DNA from: Marivita sp965656765
Lineage (GTDB): Bacteria; Pseudomonadota; Alphaproteobacteria; Rhodobacterales; Rhodobacteraceae
DNA length: 64,000 nucleotides
Direction of reading: 5' to 3'
NCBI RefSeq assembly: GCF_965656765.1
Contig: NZ_CBFHLV010000013.1
Location: forward strand, 1 to 64,000
Shown here: in pieces, positions 24,606-33,797 of the stretch
Position numbering within the stretch: position 1 is the stretch's first letter
How the letters are laid out: every line of letters begins with the position of its first letter
Translations under genes and position numbers: made by a program
Notes under the pieces: model-generated
Databases searched by the model: none
The model's input: only the letters and a program-made list of their open reading frames with translations
Told to the model about the DNA's origin: nothing

Positions 24606-26572
24606 TCTGCTGGAACCCCCTGATGTGGGGCCGCCTGCCGACGCGCGCCTGCCGCAACGCGGTAGCGACGATCTGACAAGGACAACAGCCCACCCAGCGC
24701 CATGAGAATTGCACCACCCCAAATCCAGTTCGCCAGCGGTTTGATATATGTGCGCATCACCCAGCCGCCGTTGTCCTGTTCATCACCAATCACAACGTAG
24801 ATGTCGCGCAGAAACCGGTAATCGATGGCGGCCTCGGTTGTTGGCATTTGCGCCACTGGATAGTTTCGCTTTTCCGGATTCAGAAGGGCAATCTGTTCAC
24901 CATCCTGCCGGACAATCACATCGCCCATGGTCGAAAAGTAGTTCGGACCACGCACCTGATTGACAGCCGCCAGTTCAAGTTCGAAATTACCCACTTGGAA
25001 CGGCTCATCAATCTGTGCGACGCGGATGTCTTCCTCTTGCCACGCCATCAGACCCGCGATGCCGACCATTGTTATACCAAAGCCGATATGCGCCGTCGCC
25101 TTACCCCAATCGGAACGCGGCAGGCGGAACAATCGTGACAGGTCGCGCGATTTGCCAGTGCGGTTGATAAGATCAACAACCGCGCCAGAAATGACCCAGA
25201 CGGCAAGGAAAACACCAACCGGCCCCAACAGGCTTTTCCCTGTTTGCATCGTCCAGAAAAGACCAAGCAGAAGCACACCCAGAATAAACGCCGGAAGCAA
25301 CTGCTTGAGCGAACGGCCTACCTTGGCCCGCTTCCAGCTTAGCATCGATCCCAAGGGCAGAAGCAGACCAAGCACCACCATGAAAGGTGTAAACGCCATA
25401 TTGAAGAACGGCGCGCCAACGCTGAGTTTGGTGTCAAAGAACATCTCGGCCACGACTGGCCAGAGGGTGCCCACGAAGACTACGAAACAGCTAACTGCTA
25501 GGATGACATTGTTTGCAACCAGCGCGCTTTCGCGACTGGCAACACCAAAGACGCCCTTGGCTTCCATTGTGCTGGCGCGTGCCGCAAACAAGGTCAGTGC
25601 CCCACCGGTGAAGAATACCATGATCATCAAGATGAACACGCCCCGTTCGGGATCATTGGCGAACGCATGAACCGAGGTCAAAAGACCAGAGCGGACAATG
25701 AACGTTCCAATGAGTGAGAAGCCGAAGGCGAGGATGGCCAACAGGATAGTCCAACTTTTCAAAGCCTCGCGTTTTTCAACCACGATCGCCGAGTGCAGCA
25801 ACGCAGCTGCCAGCAACCACGGCATAAACGACGCGTTCTCGACCGGGTCCCAGAACCAGAAGCCGCCCCAGCCAAGCTCATAGTAGGCCCACCAAGACCC
25901 AAGCGCGATACCAATGGTCAGAAAGACCCAAGCAGCGAGGGTCCAAGGACGCACCCAACGACCCCATGCAGCATCGACGCGGCCTTCAATCAGGGCGGCG
26001 ACCGCAAAGCTGAAGCAGATGCTCAGGCCCACGTAACCGAGATAGAGGAAAGGTGGATGGAACGCCAAGCCGGGATCTTGCAAGAGCGGGTTGAGATCCT
26101 GCCCGTCAAAGGGCGGCACTGCAAGGCGCAGGAACGGGTTAGATGTAAAGATGATAAAGGCGAAAAAAGCAACAGCAACAGCTGATTGCACCGCCAAAAC
26201 GCGTGCACGCAAGGTGGGCGGAAGGCCTTTACCAAACCATGCGGCCATCGCGCCGAACAGGGTAAGGATTAGCACCCAAAGGAGCATCGAACCCTCGTGG
26301 TTTCCCCAGACACCACTAATCTTGTAGAGCATCGGTTTGGCCGAATGGCTGTTGAGCCACACCAACCTGAGCGAGAAATCAGAGGTCACAAAAGCATAAG
26401 TGAGTGCTGCAAAGGCAAATGCCGTCAGCAGGAATTGCACCGTTGCCGCCGGCTCAGCGACTGCCATCCACCCAGGCCATCGTTTATGCGCGCCCACCAG
26501 TGGGACAATGGATTGCACGATCGCGACGAGAAACGCGAGGATGAGGGCGAAGTGACCGAGTTCTGTAACCAT
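24602..26572 (-). CDS. ccmF: Haem lyase subunit CcmF (656 aa)
   Basis: Membrane component of the haem ligation complex. About 15 hydrophobic helices; the WWD haem-handling motif is in WWAYYELGWGGFWFWDPVENASFMPWL. The start MVTELGHFALILAFLVAIVQS is the family N-terminus; upstream in-frame codons are not conserved in type. Forms a ccmF-ccmH unit, with ccmE located separately at 40.9 kb. Confidence 0.95.
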   Translation of the reverse strand: MVTELGHFALILAFLVAIVQSIVPLVGAHKRWPGWMAVAEPAATVQFLLTAFAFAALTYAFVTSDFSLRLVWLNSHSAKPMLYKISGVWGNHEGSMLLWVLILTLFGAMAAWFGKGLPPTLRARVLAVQSAVAVAFFAFIIFTSNPFLRLAVPPFDGQDLNPLLQDPGLAFHPPFLYLGYVGLSICFSFAVAALIEGRVDAAWGRWVRPWTLAAWVFLTIGIALGSWWAYYELGWGGFWFWDPVENASFMPWLLAAALLHSAIVVEKREALKSWTILLAILAFGFSLIGTFIVRSGLLTSVHAFANDPERGVFILMIMVFFTGGALTLFAARASTMEAKGVFGVASRESALVANNVILAVSCFVVFVGTLWPVVAEMFFDTKLSVGAPFFNMAFTPFMVVLGLLLPLGSMLSWKRAKVGRSLKQLLPAFILGVLLLGLFWTMQTGKSLLGPVGVFLAVWVISGAVVDLINRTGKSRDLSRLFRLPRSDWGKATAHIGFGITMVGIAGLMAWQEEDIRVAQIDEPFQVGNFELELAAVNQVRGPNYFSTMGDVIVRQDGEQIALLNPEKRNYPVAQMPTTEAAIDYRFLRDIYVVIGDEQDNGGWVMRTYIKPLANWIWGGAILMALGGLLSLSDRRYRVAAGARRQAAPHQGVPAE

Positions 26573-26654
26573 GTGCCAGAGTATAGGCGCAGCGCGCGCC
26601 GCGGCCAATCCGTTTCGGCCTTTCGCGCGGTTCACATTGTCGCAACCATTCGGG

Positions 26655-27188
26655 TTAACTGCCGCGCCGCAGCCTTTGCCAGTCCTCCAAAGCAGCATTG
26701 TTGAACTGGCTGGGTGTGCCCTTTGCATTCGCCGGAGCATCGGGCACTTGCGAAATCTCCGGCGGCGCAGGCGACATTCGAGACACGATATCGCGTTGAA
26801 ATTCCTGCCCTTTTGCCTGATGCCGCGCGCCGAAATAAAAACTTACGATCGCGCCCAGCAACCACCACAAAGGTTCGGACACCAACGCGATGCCAGCCAT
26901 ACGCGCGGAAAACCAGACCGGATCCACCATTGCTGCTATGAAAAGCCCCAAAGTCCCCAGCGCCATTGCCGGGCGCGGCACCCGGTTGAGCGCATCCATC
27001 AGCCGGTCGAACCAGCCACGCTGGGGTGCGTAGAATTCAGCTGCGAACTGGTTCAGTGACGCATCGAATTGATCATGGTTGCGCTTTGCATCGGCCTCTG
27101 CGTTGGGCCGAAACACCTCGACTGTGTCTTTGAGCACGTTGCGCCCTGATCCGAAGACCAAGGAAAACACCTGTTCAATCAACCCCAT
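26655..27188 (-). CDS. Three-TM holin, gene-transfer-agent release type (177 aa)
   Basis: MGLIEQVFSLVFGSGRNVLKDTVEVFRPNAEA at the N-terminus, FAAEFYAPQRGWFDRLMDALNRVPRP, and hydrophobic segments MALGTLGLFIAAMVDPVWFSARM and LWWLLGAIVSFYFGARHQAK match the 3TM holin family linked to GTA release. It would permeabilise the inner membrane so that the muramidase can reach the cell wall. It overlaps the muramidase gene by 10 nt and lies downstream of it, as in the Rhodobacter capsulatus GTA lysis pair. No capsid, portal or tail gene is near, consistent with a lysis module unlinked from the GTA structural cluster. Confidence 0.88.
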   Translation of the reverse strand: MGLIEQVFSLVFGSGRNVLKDTVEVFRPNAEADAKRNHDQFDASLNQFAAEFYAPQRGWFDRLMDALNRVPRPAMALGTLGLFIAAMVDPVWFSARMAGIALVSEPLWWLLGAIVSFYFGARHQAKGQEFQRDIVSRMSPAPPEISQVPDAPANAKGTPSQFNNAALEDWQRLRRGS

Positions 27189-27802
27189 GCTGCAATCCTT
27201 TGCTGAAATGCCTCAGCCGATAGGTGATATCGCCCAGCGATGAAGGCTTCGGCGCGGGTGATCCAGCCGCCTTTGCCACCCTTGCGCGTCTTCGCGTATT
27301 TGCGGCTAGCTGGGCGTCGGTCGGCCAGATCGAAATAATAATTGCGCCGTTCAATCCCGTAGGCATCGACGAGGTGGTCGGGGGCCAGGGCATGCGCCCG
27401 GGCCGTGGCCGCGATAGTCTTTGGGCCGATCACACCGTCTACAGCCACAACAAATCCCATTTTGGACAAAAGCCGTTGCAGGATCTTAACTGCATTGGCC
27501 CCCGCATTCACATACATGTCGAAGACCGTAGGCTGTAATGGCACTGGCAGCTCCATGATACGCGGTTGCGTAAAATAGTGTTCGATGAAAATTGCAATTG
27601 CCTGATCCCGGCTCAAACGCCTGACATCGGCAGTCGTCACTTGCCCATCCCCGGTCAAATCAAGCCCAAGAAGCCGCATCGTATGGATCGTAACACCGTG
27701 TTTAGTGGACCCGCCTGGATCGTCGGGATCGTTCACGTATCCACCTTCACGTGCCACAATCTCTTGCGCAATGGTGCGCACATCTTGCGTTTGCGAATTC
27801 AT
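27179..27802 (-). CDS. Holin-associated N-acetylmuramidase (glycosyl hydrolase 108 type), GTA endolysin (207 aa)
   Basis: Degrades peptidoglycan for particle release. The N-terminal catalytic segment AREGGYVNDPDDPGGSTKHG contains the likely catalytic Glu19. VFDMYVNAGANAVKILQRLL and DGVIGPKTIAATA form the predicted C-terminal peptidoglycan-binding part. LDLTGDGQVTTADVRRL (~46-62) fits an EF-hand-type loop with Asp at positions 1, 5 and 12, so calcium dependence is possible. No signal peptide, so export depends on the holin encoded next to it. Confidence 0.9.
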   Translation of the reverse strand: MNSQTQDVRTIAQEIVAREGGYVNDPDDPGGSTKHGVTIHTMRLLGLDLTGDGQVTTADVRRLSRDQAIAIFIEHYFTQPRIMELPVPLQPTVFDMYVNAGANAVKILQRLLSKMGFVVAVDGVIGPKTIAATARAHALAPDHLVDAYGIERRNYYFDLADRRPASRKYAKTRKGGKGGWITRAEAFIAGRYHLSAEAFQQRIAAWG

Positions 27803-27881
27803 TTGCGCACCCCGATTGCTCTATCCGGCAAAGATTGCAAAGCTATGGTTAACGAAGTCACAAGACGGCGCGCGCAGCATC

Positions 27882-28340
27882 ATGAATACATCACAACCCA
27901 CTGACATTGATCATAAAACAGCCGAGGGTATCATCCGGCACCTAGACTTGACCCCTCATCCCGAAGGCGGTCACTACCGGCAAACATGGATTGCCGATGA
28001 AGATGGCCGCCCGTCGGGCACCTGCATTTATTTCCTTCTGGCAGACGGCGAAAGCAGCCATTGGCACAAGGTCGATGCAACCGAGATCTGGCATTATTAC
28101 GCGGGTTCGCCACTCATTCTGTCGCTGTCAACATCGGATGCCGGACCCGCGTACGACCATGTTCTGGGGCCGAACCTGTTTGCCGGTCAGACACCGCAGA
28201 TCATCGTCCCGGTGAACCATTGGCAAGCTGCGCACAGCACCGGCGGCTGGACATTGGTCGGCTGCACCGTCAGTCCGGCTTTTCAGTTTGAAGGCTTCAC
28301 CCTTGCCCCGCCGGGGTTTGACATTCCACGTGCTGGTTGA
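27882..28340 (+). CDS. DUF985 cupin-fold protein (152 aa)
   Basis: LDLTPHPEGGHYRQTW near the N-terminus, SSHWHKVDATEIWHYYAGSPL and VPVNHWQAAHSTGGWTLVGCTVSPAFQFEGFTLA are the signature of the cupin DUF985 family. Cytosolic; function not established in the family. ATG 27882 is chosen because the preceding codons overlap the divergent endolysin region. It precedes a thioesterase gene by 12 nt and may share its transcript. Confidence 0.88.
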   Translation: MNTSQPTDIDHKTAEGIIRHLDLTPHPEGGHYRQTWIADEDGRPSGTCIYFLLADGESSHWHKVDATEIWHYYAGSPLILSLSTSDAGPAYDHVLGPNLFAGQTPQIIVPVNHWQAAHSTGGWTLVGCTVSPAFQFEGFTLAPPGFDIPRAG

Positions 28341-28352
28341 CATGGGCTTAGC

Positions 28353-28847
28353 ATGATCGACCTGCCCTATCTCACACCTCTATCACCCGACCAGCAACGC
28401 GCCTTTGGCGTTCCCGATCCATGGCCGATGGCCATCGCAGACCGGGTACGCTTTGCCGAGCTTGATCCGCTCAACCACGTCAACAACGTGGCCTACCTGA
28501 TCTGGTTCGAAAGCGCGCGAGTGGCGTATTTCAAGCATGTCGGTATCTCGACCTATGAGGACAACGCGGTCGAGCCGCGAATTGTCATCCGCCGGGGCGA
28601 GATCGACTGGCTGCAAGAAATGCGAGCCGATGAGGATTATGTCATCCTGTCAAAGGCGGTCGCTTACCGTAATACCAGTTTCACCATGCATCAAGAGATC
28701 TGGGCGGGAGGCACCAAGCGGGCCGCCTTCACCTGTGTGATCGTGCTTTTACAACCAGATGGCAGCGGTCGCATGCCAATTTCTGCGCACATTCTTGATT
28801 ATTTCCATGATGTTGACAGCGTGGCAAGGCGCATCGACACGCCTTGA
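28353..28847 (+). CDS. Acyl-CoA thioesterase, 4HBT hotdog-fold family (164 aa)
   Basis: VRFAELDPLNHVNNVAYLIWFESARVAYFKHVG is the 4-hydroxybenzoyl-CoA thioesterase-type active-site helix region (Asp and His-Val-Asn-Asn); EIDWLQEMRADEDYVILSKAVAYRNTSFTMHQEIW covers the second strand set. Hydrolyses an acyl-thioester; substrate unknown. Follows the DUF985 gene closely and converges on pgi. Confidence 0.87.
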   Translation: MIDLPYLTPLSPDQQRAFGVPDPWPMAIADRVRFAELDPLNHVNNVAYLIWFESARVAYFKHVGISTYEDNAVEPRIVIRRGEIDWLQEMRADEDYVILSKAVAYRNTSFTMHQEIWAGGTKRAAFTCVIVLLQPDGSGRMPISAHILDYFHDVDSVARRIDTP

Positions 28848-28922
28848 TAGCTCGCATAAGCTCGCGCTTTACCAATTCGTTTCCAAACCGCGTTAGAATG
28901 GTTTTTGAAAACCTTCCCGCGC

Positions 28923-30506
28923 TTACGAATATCGCTTCACATATCCCAAAAGCGCTTGGGTGCTTACGTCTTTATCCTCAGCATGTGCATCGCCACTAAC
29001 CAACGGCCCTAGGGACGTCGCCAGTTCTTTGCCTAGCTCGACACCCCATTGGTCAAACGAATTGATCCCGAGGATCACGCCCTCAACGAACACCCGGTGC
29101 TCGTATAGTGCAATGATCTGGCCCAGCACCTCTGGCGTCAGCTTCGGCATCATAAGCGTGGTCGACGGACGGTTGCCCGGGAAGACCCGATGCCGCGCTT
29201 GGCGCTCCAATTCATCACCGGTCAACCCTTTCGCGGCCATGATCCTGCGTGCCTCGTCAAGTGACCGCCCGCGCATAAGCGCTTCGGATTGGGCCAAACA
29301 ATTGGCGATGAGCAACTCATGATGATGACGCAAGTCAGGCTCGTGCCCTTCTGCCGCAACCATGAATTCACAAGGGATCACCCGCGTTCCCTGATGGATC
29401 AACTGGTAGAAGGCATGTTGACCATTGGTGCCCGGTTCACCCCATACCACTGGTCCGGAGTTGACTGACAAGTTCGATCCATCCATTGCCACGGACTTGC
29501 CGTTGCTCTCCATCTCAAGCTGCTGGAGATACGCTGGCAGCCGCGACAGGCGGTTATCATACGGCAGCACCGCGCGGGTGGCATGGCCTAAACCCTGATT
29601 GTGCCAGATGCCGACCAGCGCCAATAGCACGGGCATGTTCTCGTGTAGGGCGGCGGATCGAAAATGCCTGTCCATTGCTTGACCGCCTCGGAGGAACGCC
29701 TTGAACCCGTTCGGTCCGATGGCGATCATCAACGATAGGCCAATCGGCCCCCACATCGAATAACGCCCACCCACCCAGTCCTCGAACCCAAGCACACGTT
29801 CTGAGGGGATACCCCACTCTGCCGCAGCTTCGGCGTTGGAGGACAAGGCGATAAAGCGGCCATTGGTGCTGACGCCGTGATCCTGCAACCATGCGCGCGC
29901 AGTACGGGCGTTCGTCATCGTTTCGATCGTGGTAAAGGTTTTAGAGGCGACGATGAACAACGTCTTTTCCGGATCGCAGCTCCGCAGCGTGTCCGCAATA
30001 TCAGCCGCATCCACGTTCGAAACGAAATGGCAGCGCGGACCATCACAATACGGTGACAGCGCCAGATAGGCCATTGCGGGCCCGAGGTCTGATCCGCCAA
30101 TGCCAATATTCACCACATCGGTAAAGCCGGCATTACGGACCTCAAGGGCAACCGCCTCCATACGCGCAAGGGCGTCCAAGACACCGGGCATGACGTTTTG
30201 CCCATCCACCACAATCGCTTCGCCATCAAGGTTCCGCACAGCAGTGTGCAGGACAGCGCGCCCCTCAGTGTCGTTGATCTTTGCACCCGCGAACATAGCA
30301 TCGCGGCGCACCTCAACATCGGCAGCTTTGGCCAAGTCGATCAGAACATCGCGCGTGCGCGCGTCGATTTGGGTTTTCGAATAGTCAAAAAGCAGGTCCA
30401 ACGCCGCCACACTAAATGCATCAGCACGGTTCGGGTCGTCTTCCAACAGCCCGAGAATAGAACGATCCCTGCCCGCCTCAGCGGCGTTTTTTAAAAGGTC
30501 CCACAT
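28923..30506 (-). CDS. pgi: Glucose-6-phosphate isomerase (527 aa)
   Basis: Interconverts glucose-6- and fructose-6-phosphate. Signature segments: NIGIGGSDLGPAMAY, ASKTFTTIETMTNA, GFEDWVGGRYSMWGPIGLSL, MESNGKSV (active-site Glu), GTNGQHAFYQLIHQG (His) and NSFDQWGVELGK (Lys). ATG 30506 gives the normal N-terminus. Last gene of zwf-pgl-pgi, which supplies the Entner-Doudoroff and pentose phosphate routes; the 5-nt gap to pgl suggests one transcript. Confidence 0.97.
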   Translation of the reverse strand: MWDLLKNAAEAGRDRSILGLLEDDPNRADAFSVAALDLLFDYSKTQIDARTRDVLIDLAKAADVEVRRDAMFAGAKINDTEGRAVLHTAVRNLDGEAIVVDGQNVMPGVLDALARMEAVALEVRNAGFTDVVNIGIGGSDLGPAMAYLALSPYCDGPRCHFVSNVDAADIADTLRSCDPEKTLFIVASKTFTTIETMTNARTARAWLQDHGVSTNGRFIALSSNAEAAAEWGIPSERVLGFEDWVGGRYSMWGPIGLSLMIAIGPNGFKAFLRGGQAMDRHFRSAALHENMPVLLALVGIWHNQGLGHATRAVLPYDNRLSRLPAYLQQLEMESNGKSVAMDGSNLSVNSGPVVWGEPGTNGQHAFYQLIHQGTRVIPCEFMVAAEGHEPDLRHHHELLIANCLAQSEALMRGRSLDEARRIMAAKGLTGDELERQARHRVFPGNRPSTTLMMPKLTPEVLGQIIALYEHRVFVEGVILGINSFDQWGVELGKELATSLGPLVSGDAHAEDKDVSTQALLGYVKRYS

Positions 30507-30511
30507 TGTTC

Positions 30512-31189
30512 TTACTCCGCCCAATGAACTGTTGCACCATCCAGAACGGCATTGATCGGCGCGTCTTCGGGCATCTTGCCTTTGGCTGCTTCAAGCGCAT
30601 CGCGTTTGTCTTGGCCAAAGATCAGCACATGTTTGCGCAGCGCGTCGTTCAACACCCGCGCGCTTAGCGTGATCCGTGGCTCAGGTGCGCCGGGCGCGCG
30701 CATCGGAACAAGGATCGGCGCATGTGGATCAAGCGCTTTGTCCAATTGATCCGCACCCGGAAAGATCGACGCGGTGTGCATATCAGTGCCCATGCCCAAA
30801 AGAACCACGGCCAAGGGCAGTTCGTCGGCAATCTGCGATTCCAATTCGCCCAACACGTCTTCTGGTTCATGTGCCGGAACATACAGCGGCAACAATCGCG
30901 CGGCAGATGCGCGTTCAACAAGCAGACGTTCGCGGATCAGCCGCGTGTTAGAGCGGTCGCTGTCTTCGGGCACCCAACGTTCATCAGTAAGCATCACGTC
31001 AACCCGGCTCCAGTCCAGATTGGCAGCACACAAATCGTCGAACACCGGCCCCGGCGACGTTCCGCCGGGTACTGCCAGCACGACGCGGTCCTCGTGGGTC
31101 AGGATGGTGCGCAGATCACCCGCCAGTTTGTTGGCCAGATCCATCGCAAGCATTTCGCGGTCAGGATAGGTTTGTAGGTCATATGTCAT
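30512..31189 (-). CDS. pgl: 6-phosphogluconolactonase (225 aa)
   Basis: Hydrolyses 6-phosphogluconolactone. DevB/SOL-type motifs VVLAVPGGTSPGPVFDDL, VDVMLTDERWVPEDSDRSNTRLIRERLL and VLLGMGTDMHTASIFPG. ATG 31189 has GAGGTG a few nt upstream and overlaps the zwf stop (ATGA), so it is translationally coupled to zwf. Confidence 0.95.
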   Translation of the reverse strand: MTYDLQTYPDREMLAMDLANKLAGDLRTILTHEDRVVLAVPGGTSPGPVFDDLCAANLDWSRVDVMLTDERWVPEDSDRSNTRLIRERLLVERASAARLLPLYVPAHEPEDVLGELESQIADELPLAVVLLGMGTDMHTASIFPGADQLDKALDPHAPILVPMRAPGAPEPRITLSARVLNDALRKHVLIFGQDKRDALEAAKGKMPEDAPINAVLDGATVHWAE

Positions 31190-32640
31190 GGTTTCACCTC
31201 GCGCCATTTGCGACCGTCACGGTGCATCAGCATCAGCGAATCCTCGGGGCCAGAGCTGCCCGGGTCATATAGTTTGGGCACGTCATTGCGCGCTTGCCAG
31301 CCTTCGATCAAGGGATCGGTCCACGCCCATGCCGCCTCGACCTCGTCACCGCGCATAAACAATGTCTGGTTGCCCCGGATCACGTCCATGATCAGGCGCT
31401 CATAAGCGTCCGGCGCTTCTTCGGCATCCGGGCCCAGCGCTTCGGCAAAGCTCATATCCAGCGGCACATCCATCAGACGCATTCCCCCCGGACCGGGTTC
31501 CTTGATTGTCACATCGAGAGTCATGCCTTCATTCGGCTGCAAACGGATCGCCAGCACGTTGCGGTGACGTCCTGCATCAGCCCCAAAGATCGAATGCGGC
31601 GCGTCTTTGAACACCACTGCGATTTCCGAAGTCCGCGCTTTGAGCCGCTTACCGGTGCGCAGATAAAACGGCGTGCCCGCCCAGCGCCAATTCGAGATAT
31701 GACACTTCATGGCGATAAAGCTTTCCGTGCGCGATTTCGGGTCTTCCACATCCTCGCGATAGCTTGGACCGTTGGCATCTGTATCATATTGACCACGCAC
31801 AATGTGATGCCAGTCCACAGGCTCAAGCGCTCGAATAACCTTTAGCTTTTCGTCACGCACCGAATCCGGCTCGAACTTTGCTGGCGGTTCCATCGCAATG
31901 AGGCACAACAACTGCATGAGGTGGTTCTGCACCATGTCCCGCATCGCGCCAGACTTGTCGTAGTAGCCACCACGGCCACCAACACCCACAGTTTCGGCGA
32001 CAGTGATCTGGATGTGATCGACATATTGCGCATTCCACAATGGTTCGAACAACATATTGCCGAACCGAACCGCCATCAGATTTTGCACCGTTTCCTTACC
32101 AAGATAATGGTCGATCCGGTAAATTTGAGTTTCGTCAAAATGCTGCGCCAGTGTGGCGTTCAGGGCTTTCGCGGTCTCGAGATCATGGCCAAATGGTTTT
32201 TCAACAACTATCCGGCTGTCGGGCGTGGCCAAGCCAAATCGGTGCAGCCGCTCTGCCAAATCGCCAAAAAGCGATGGGCCGACAGAAAAGTAGAACGCCC
32301 GCACGCGGCCTTCGCGCATCTTACCGTTAAGTTCGACCCATCCACCATCGCCCTTGGCATCGGTTGTCACGTAAGACACAACATCCAGAAACGCCTCAAG
32401 CGTGCCAGCTTCGCAATGTCCATCCGTCCCGAACTCGGCAACCGCGTCAGAAACCATTGCCCGATATTCGGCATCATCCATTTCGGATCGAGCCGCGCCA
32501 ATGATCTGTGACCCTTCGGGCATCTGACCCGCGCAAAAGCGTCGGAACAAGCCTGGAAGGATCTTGCGTCGGGCCAAATCGCCCGTGCCGCCAAAGATCA
32601 CAAGGTCAAAGGGATCAACGGGAATAACGCGAGACACCAT
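31186..32640 (-). CDS. zwf: Glucose-6-phosphate 1-dehydrogenase (484 aa)
   Basis: Oxidises glucose-6-phosphate with NAD(P)+. FGGTGDLARRKILPGLF (dinucleotide site) and YRIDHYLGKETVQN (active-site His-Lys) are diagnostic. Full length. First gene of zwf-pgl-pgi; a perfect GTTAGCGCTAAC palindrome of LacI-family operator type lies 38 nt upstream, pointing to sugar-dependent repression. Confidence 0.97.
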   Translation of the reverse strand: MVSRVIPVDPFDLVIFGGTGDLARRKILPGLFRRFCAGQMPEGSQIIGAARSEMDDAEYRAMVSDAVAEFGTDGHCEAGTLEAFLDVVSYVTTDAKGDGGWVELNGKMREGRVRAFYFSVGPSLFGDLAERLHRFGLATPDSRIVVEKPFGHDLETAKALNATLAQHFDETQIYRIDHYLGKETVQNLMAVRFGNMLFEPLWNAQYVDHIQITVAETVGVGGRGGYYDKSGAMRDMVQNHLMQLLCLIAMEPPAKFEPDSVRDEKLKVIRALEPVDWHHIVRGQYDTDANGPSYREDVEDPKSRTESFIAMKCHISNWRWAGTPFYLRTGKRLKARTSEIAVVFKDAPHSIFGADAGRHRNVLAIRLQPNEGMTLDVTIKEPGPGGMRLMDVPLDMSFAEALGPDAEEAPDAYERLIMDVIRGNQTLFMRGDEVEAAWAWTDPLIEGWQARNDVPKLYDPGSSGPEDSLMLMHRDGRKWREVKP

Positions 32641-32677
32641 GGCGCTGTCCTTCCGATTCTGCTTCGTTATGCGTCTT

Positions 32678-32689
32678 GTTAGCGCTAAC
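32678..32689 (-). promoter_or_regulatory. LacI-family-type operator upstream of zwf
   Basis: GTTAGCGCTAAC is a perfect 12-bp palindrome with central CG, the form bound by LacI/GntR-type sugar regulators. It sits 38 nt before the zwf ATG, in the zwf / nucleoside hydrolase divergent spacer (32641-32855). No lacI-type gene is in the window. Confidence 0.65.
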
Positions 32690-32855
32690 GAGATAGATGT
32701 AAACTAATTTCGCAACGAATAGCTGCAGTCTAACATCCCGATGTTCGGCTGCAATCGCCTTGCAAAAAGAACAGGCAAAGCCCCGCCCGCCCCTATCAAC
32801 ATGCTTGATCCTCCGACACCTGCGTGTCACCACCGCGCCTAACAAGGAGTCTTGG

Positions 32856-33797
32856 ATGGCACCCCGTAAAATTATCATCGATACCGATCCTGGTCAGGAC
32901 GACGCGGTTGCGATCCTATTGGCCCTCGCATCGCCAGACGATCTTGATGTTCTGGGCATTACCGCAGTGGCGGGCAACGTTCCTTTGCCGCTTACAGAAA
33001 AGAACGCACGCATCATTTGTGAACTGGCGGGCAAACCCGAGACCCGCGTCTTTGCCGGATGCGACACGCCGATTGCCCGAAAACTCGTCACTGCTGAACA
33101 TGTCCACGGCAAAACCGGGCTTGATGGACCAACCCTGCCCGAACCGGCTATGCCGCTTCAGGATCAACACGCCGTCGATTTCATCATCGACACCTTGCGA
33201 AATGAACCTGCGAAGTCGGTTACCCTTTGTCCGCTTGGGCCACTCACCAATATCGCAGTGGCGTTGCAACGTGCGCCTGACATTGCCGAGCGTATTCAGG
33301 AAATCGTTCTAATGGGCGGCGCGTATTTCGAGGTTGGCAACATCACCCCTGCTGCAGAGTTCAACATTTACGTCGATCCCGAGGCCGCCAAAGTGGTCTT
33401 TGAATGCGGCGCGCCCATCACTGTCATGCCGCTTGATGTCACACACAAGGCGCTGGTCACCTCCAACCGCAATGCTGCATTCCGCACTTTGGGCACGCCG
33501 GTTGGAATCGCCGTCGCCGACATGACCGATTTTTTCGAACGCTTCGACAAGGAAAAATACGGCAGCGCCGGTGCACCGTTACATGATCCTTGCGTCACAG
33601 CATACCTAATCAAGCCAGACCTGTTCACTGGGCGGCACATCAATGTCGAGATCGAAACCGGGTCCGACCTGACATTGGGCATGACTGTTGCCGATTGGTG
33701 GGGTGTCACCAACCGGCCGGCCAATGCGACTTTCATGGGCGACATCGACGCCGACGGTTTCTTTGCGCTTCTCACCGAAAGACTGGCCCGGTTATGA
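32856..33797 (+). CDS. Nucleoside hydrolase, inosine-uridine preferring type (313 aa)
   Basis: Cleaves the N-glycosidic bond of ribonucleosides for salvage. IIIDTDPGQDDAVAILLAL is the calcium-binding DTDxGxDDA motif; ITAVAGNVPL, VLMGGAYFEVGNITPAAEFNIYVDPEAAKVVF and LHDPCVTAYLI complete the family signature. ATG 32856 has AAGGAG upstream. Overlaps the downstream acetyltransferase by 4 nt. Confidence 0.94.
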   Translation: MAPRKIIIDTDPGQDDAVAILLALASPDDLDVLGITAVAGNVPLPLTEKNARIICELAGKPETRVFAGCDTPIARKLVTAEHVHGKTGLDGPTLPEPAMPLQDQHAVDFIIDTLRNEPAKSVTLCPLGPLTNIAVALQRAPDIAERIQEIVLMGGAYFEVGNITPAAEFNIYVDPEAAKVVFECGAPITVMPLDVTHKALVTSNRNAAFRTLGTPVGIAVADMTDFFERFDKEKYGSAGAPLHDPCVTAYLIKPDLFTGRHINVEIETGSDLTLGMTVADWWGVTNRPANATFMGDIDADGFFALLTERLARL

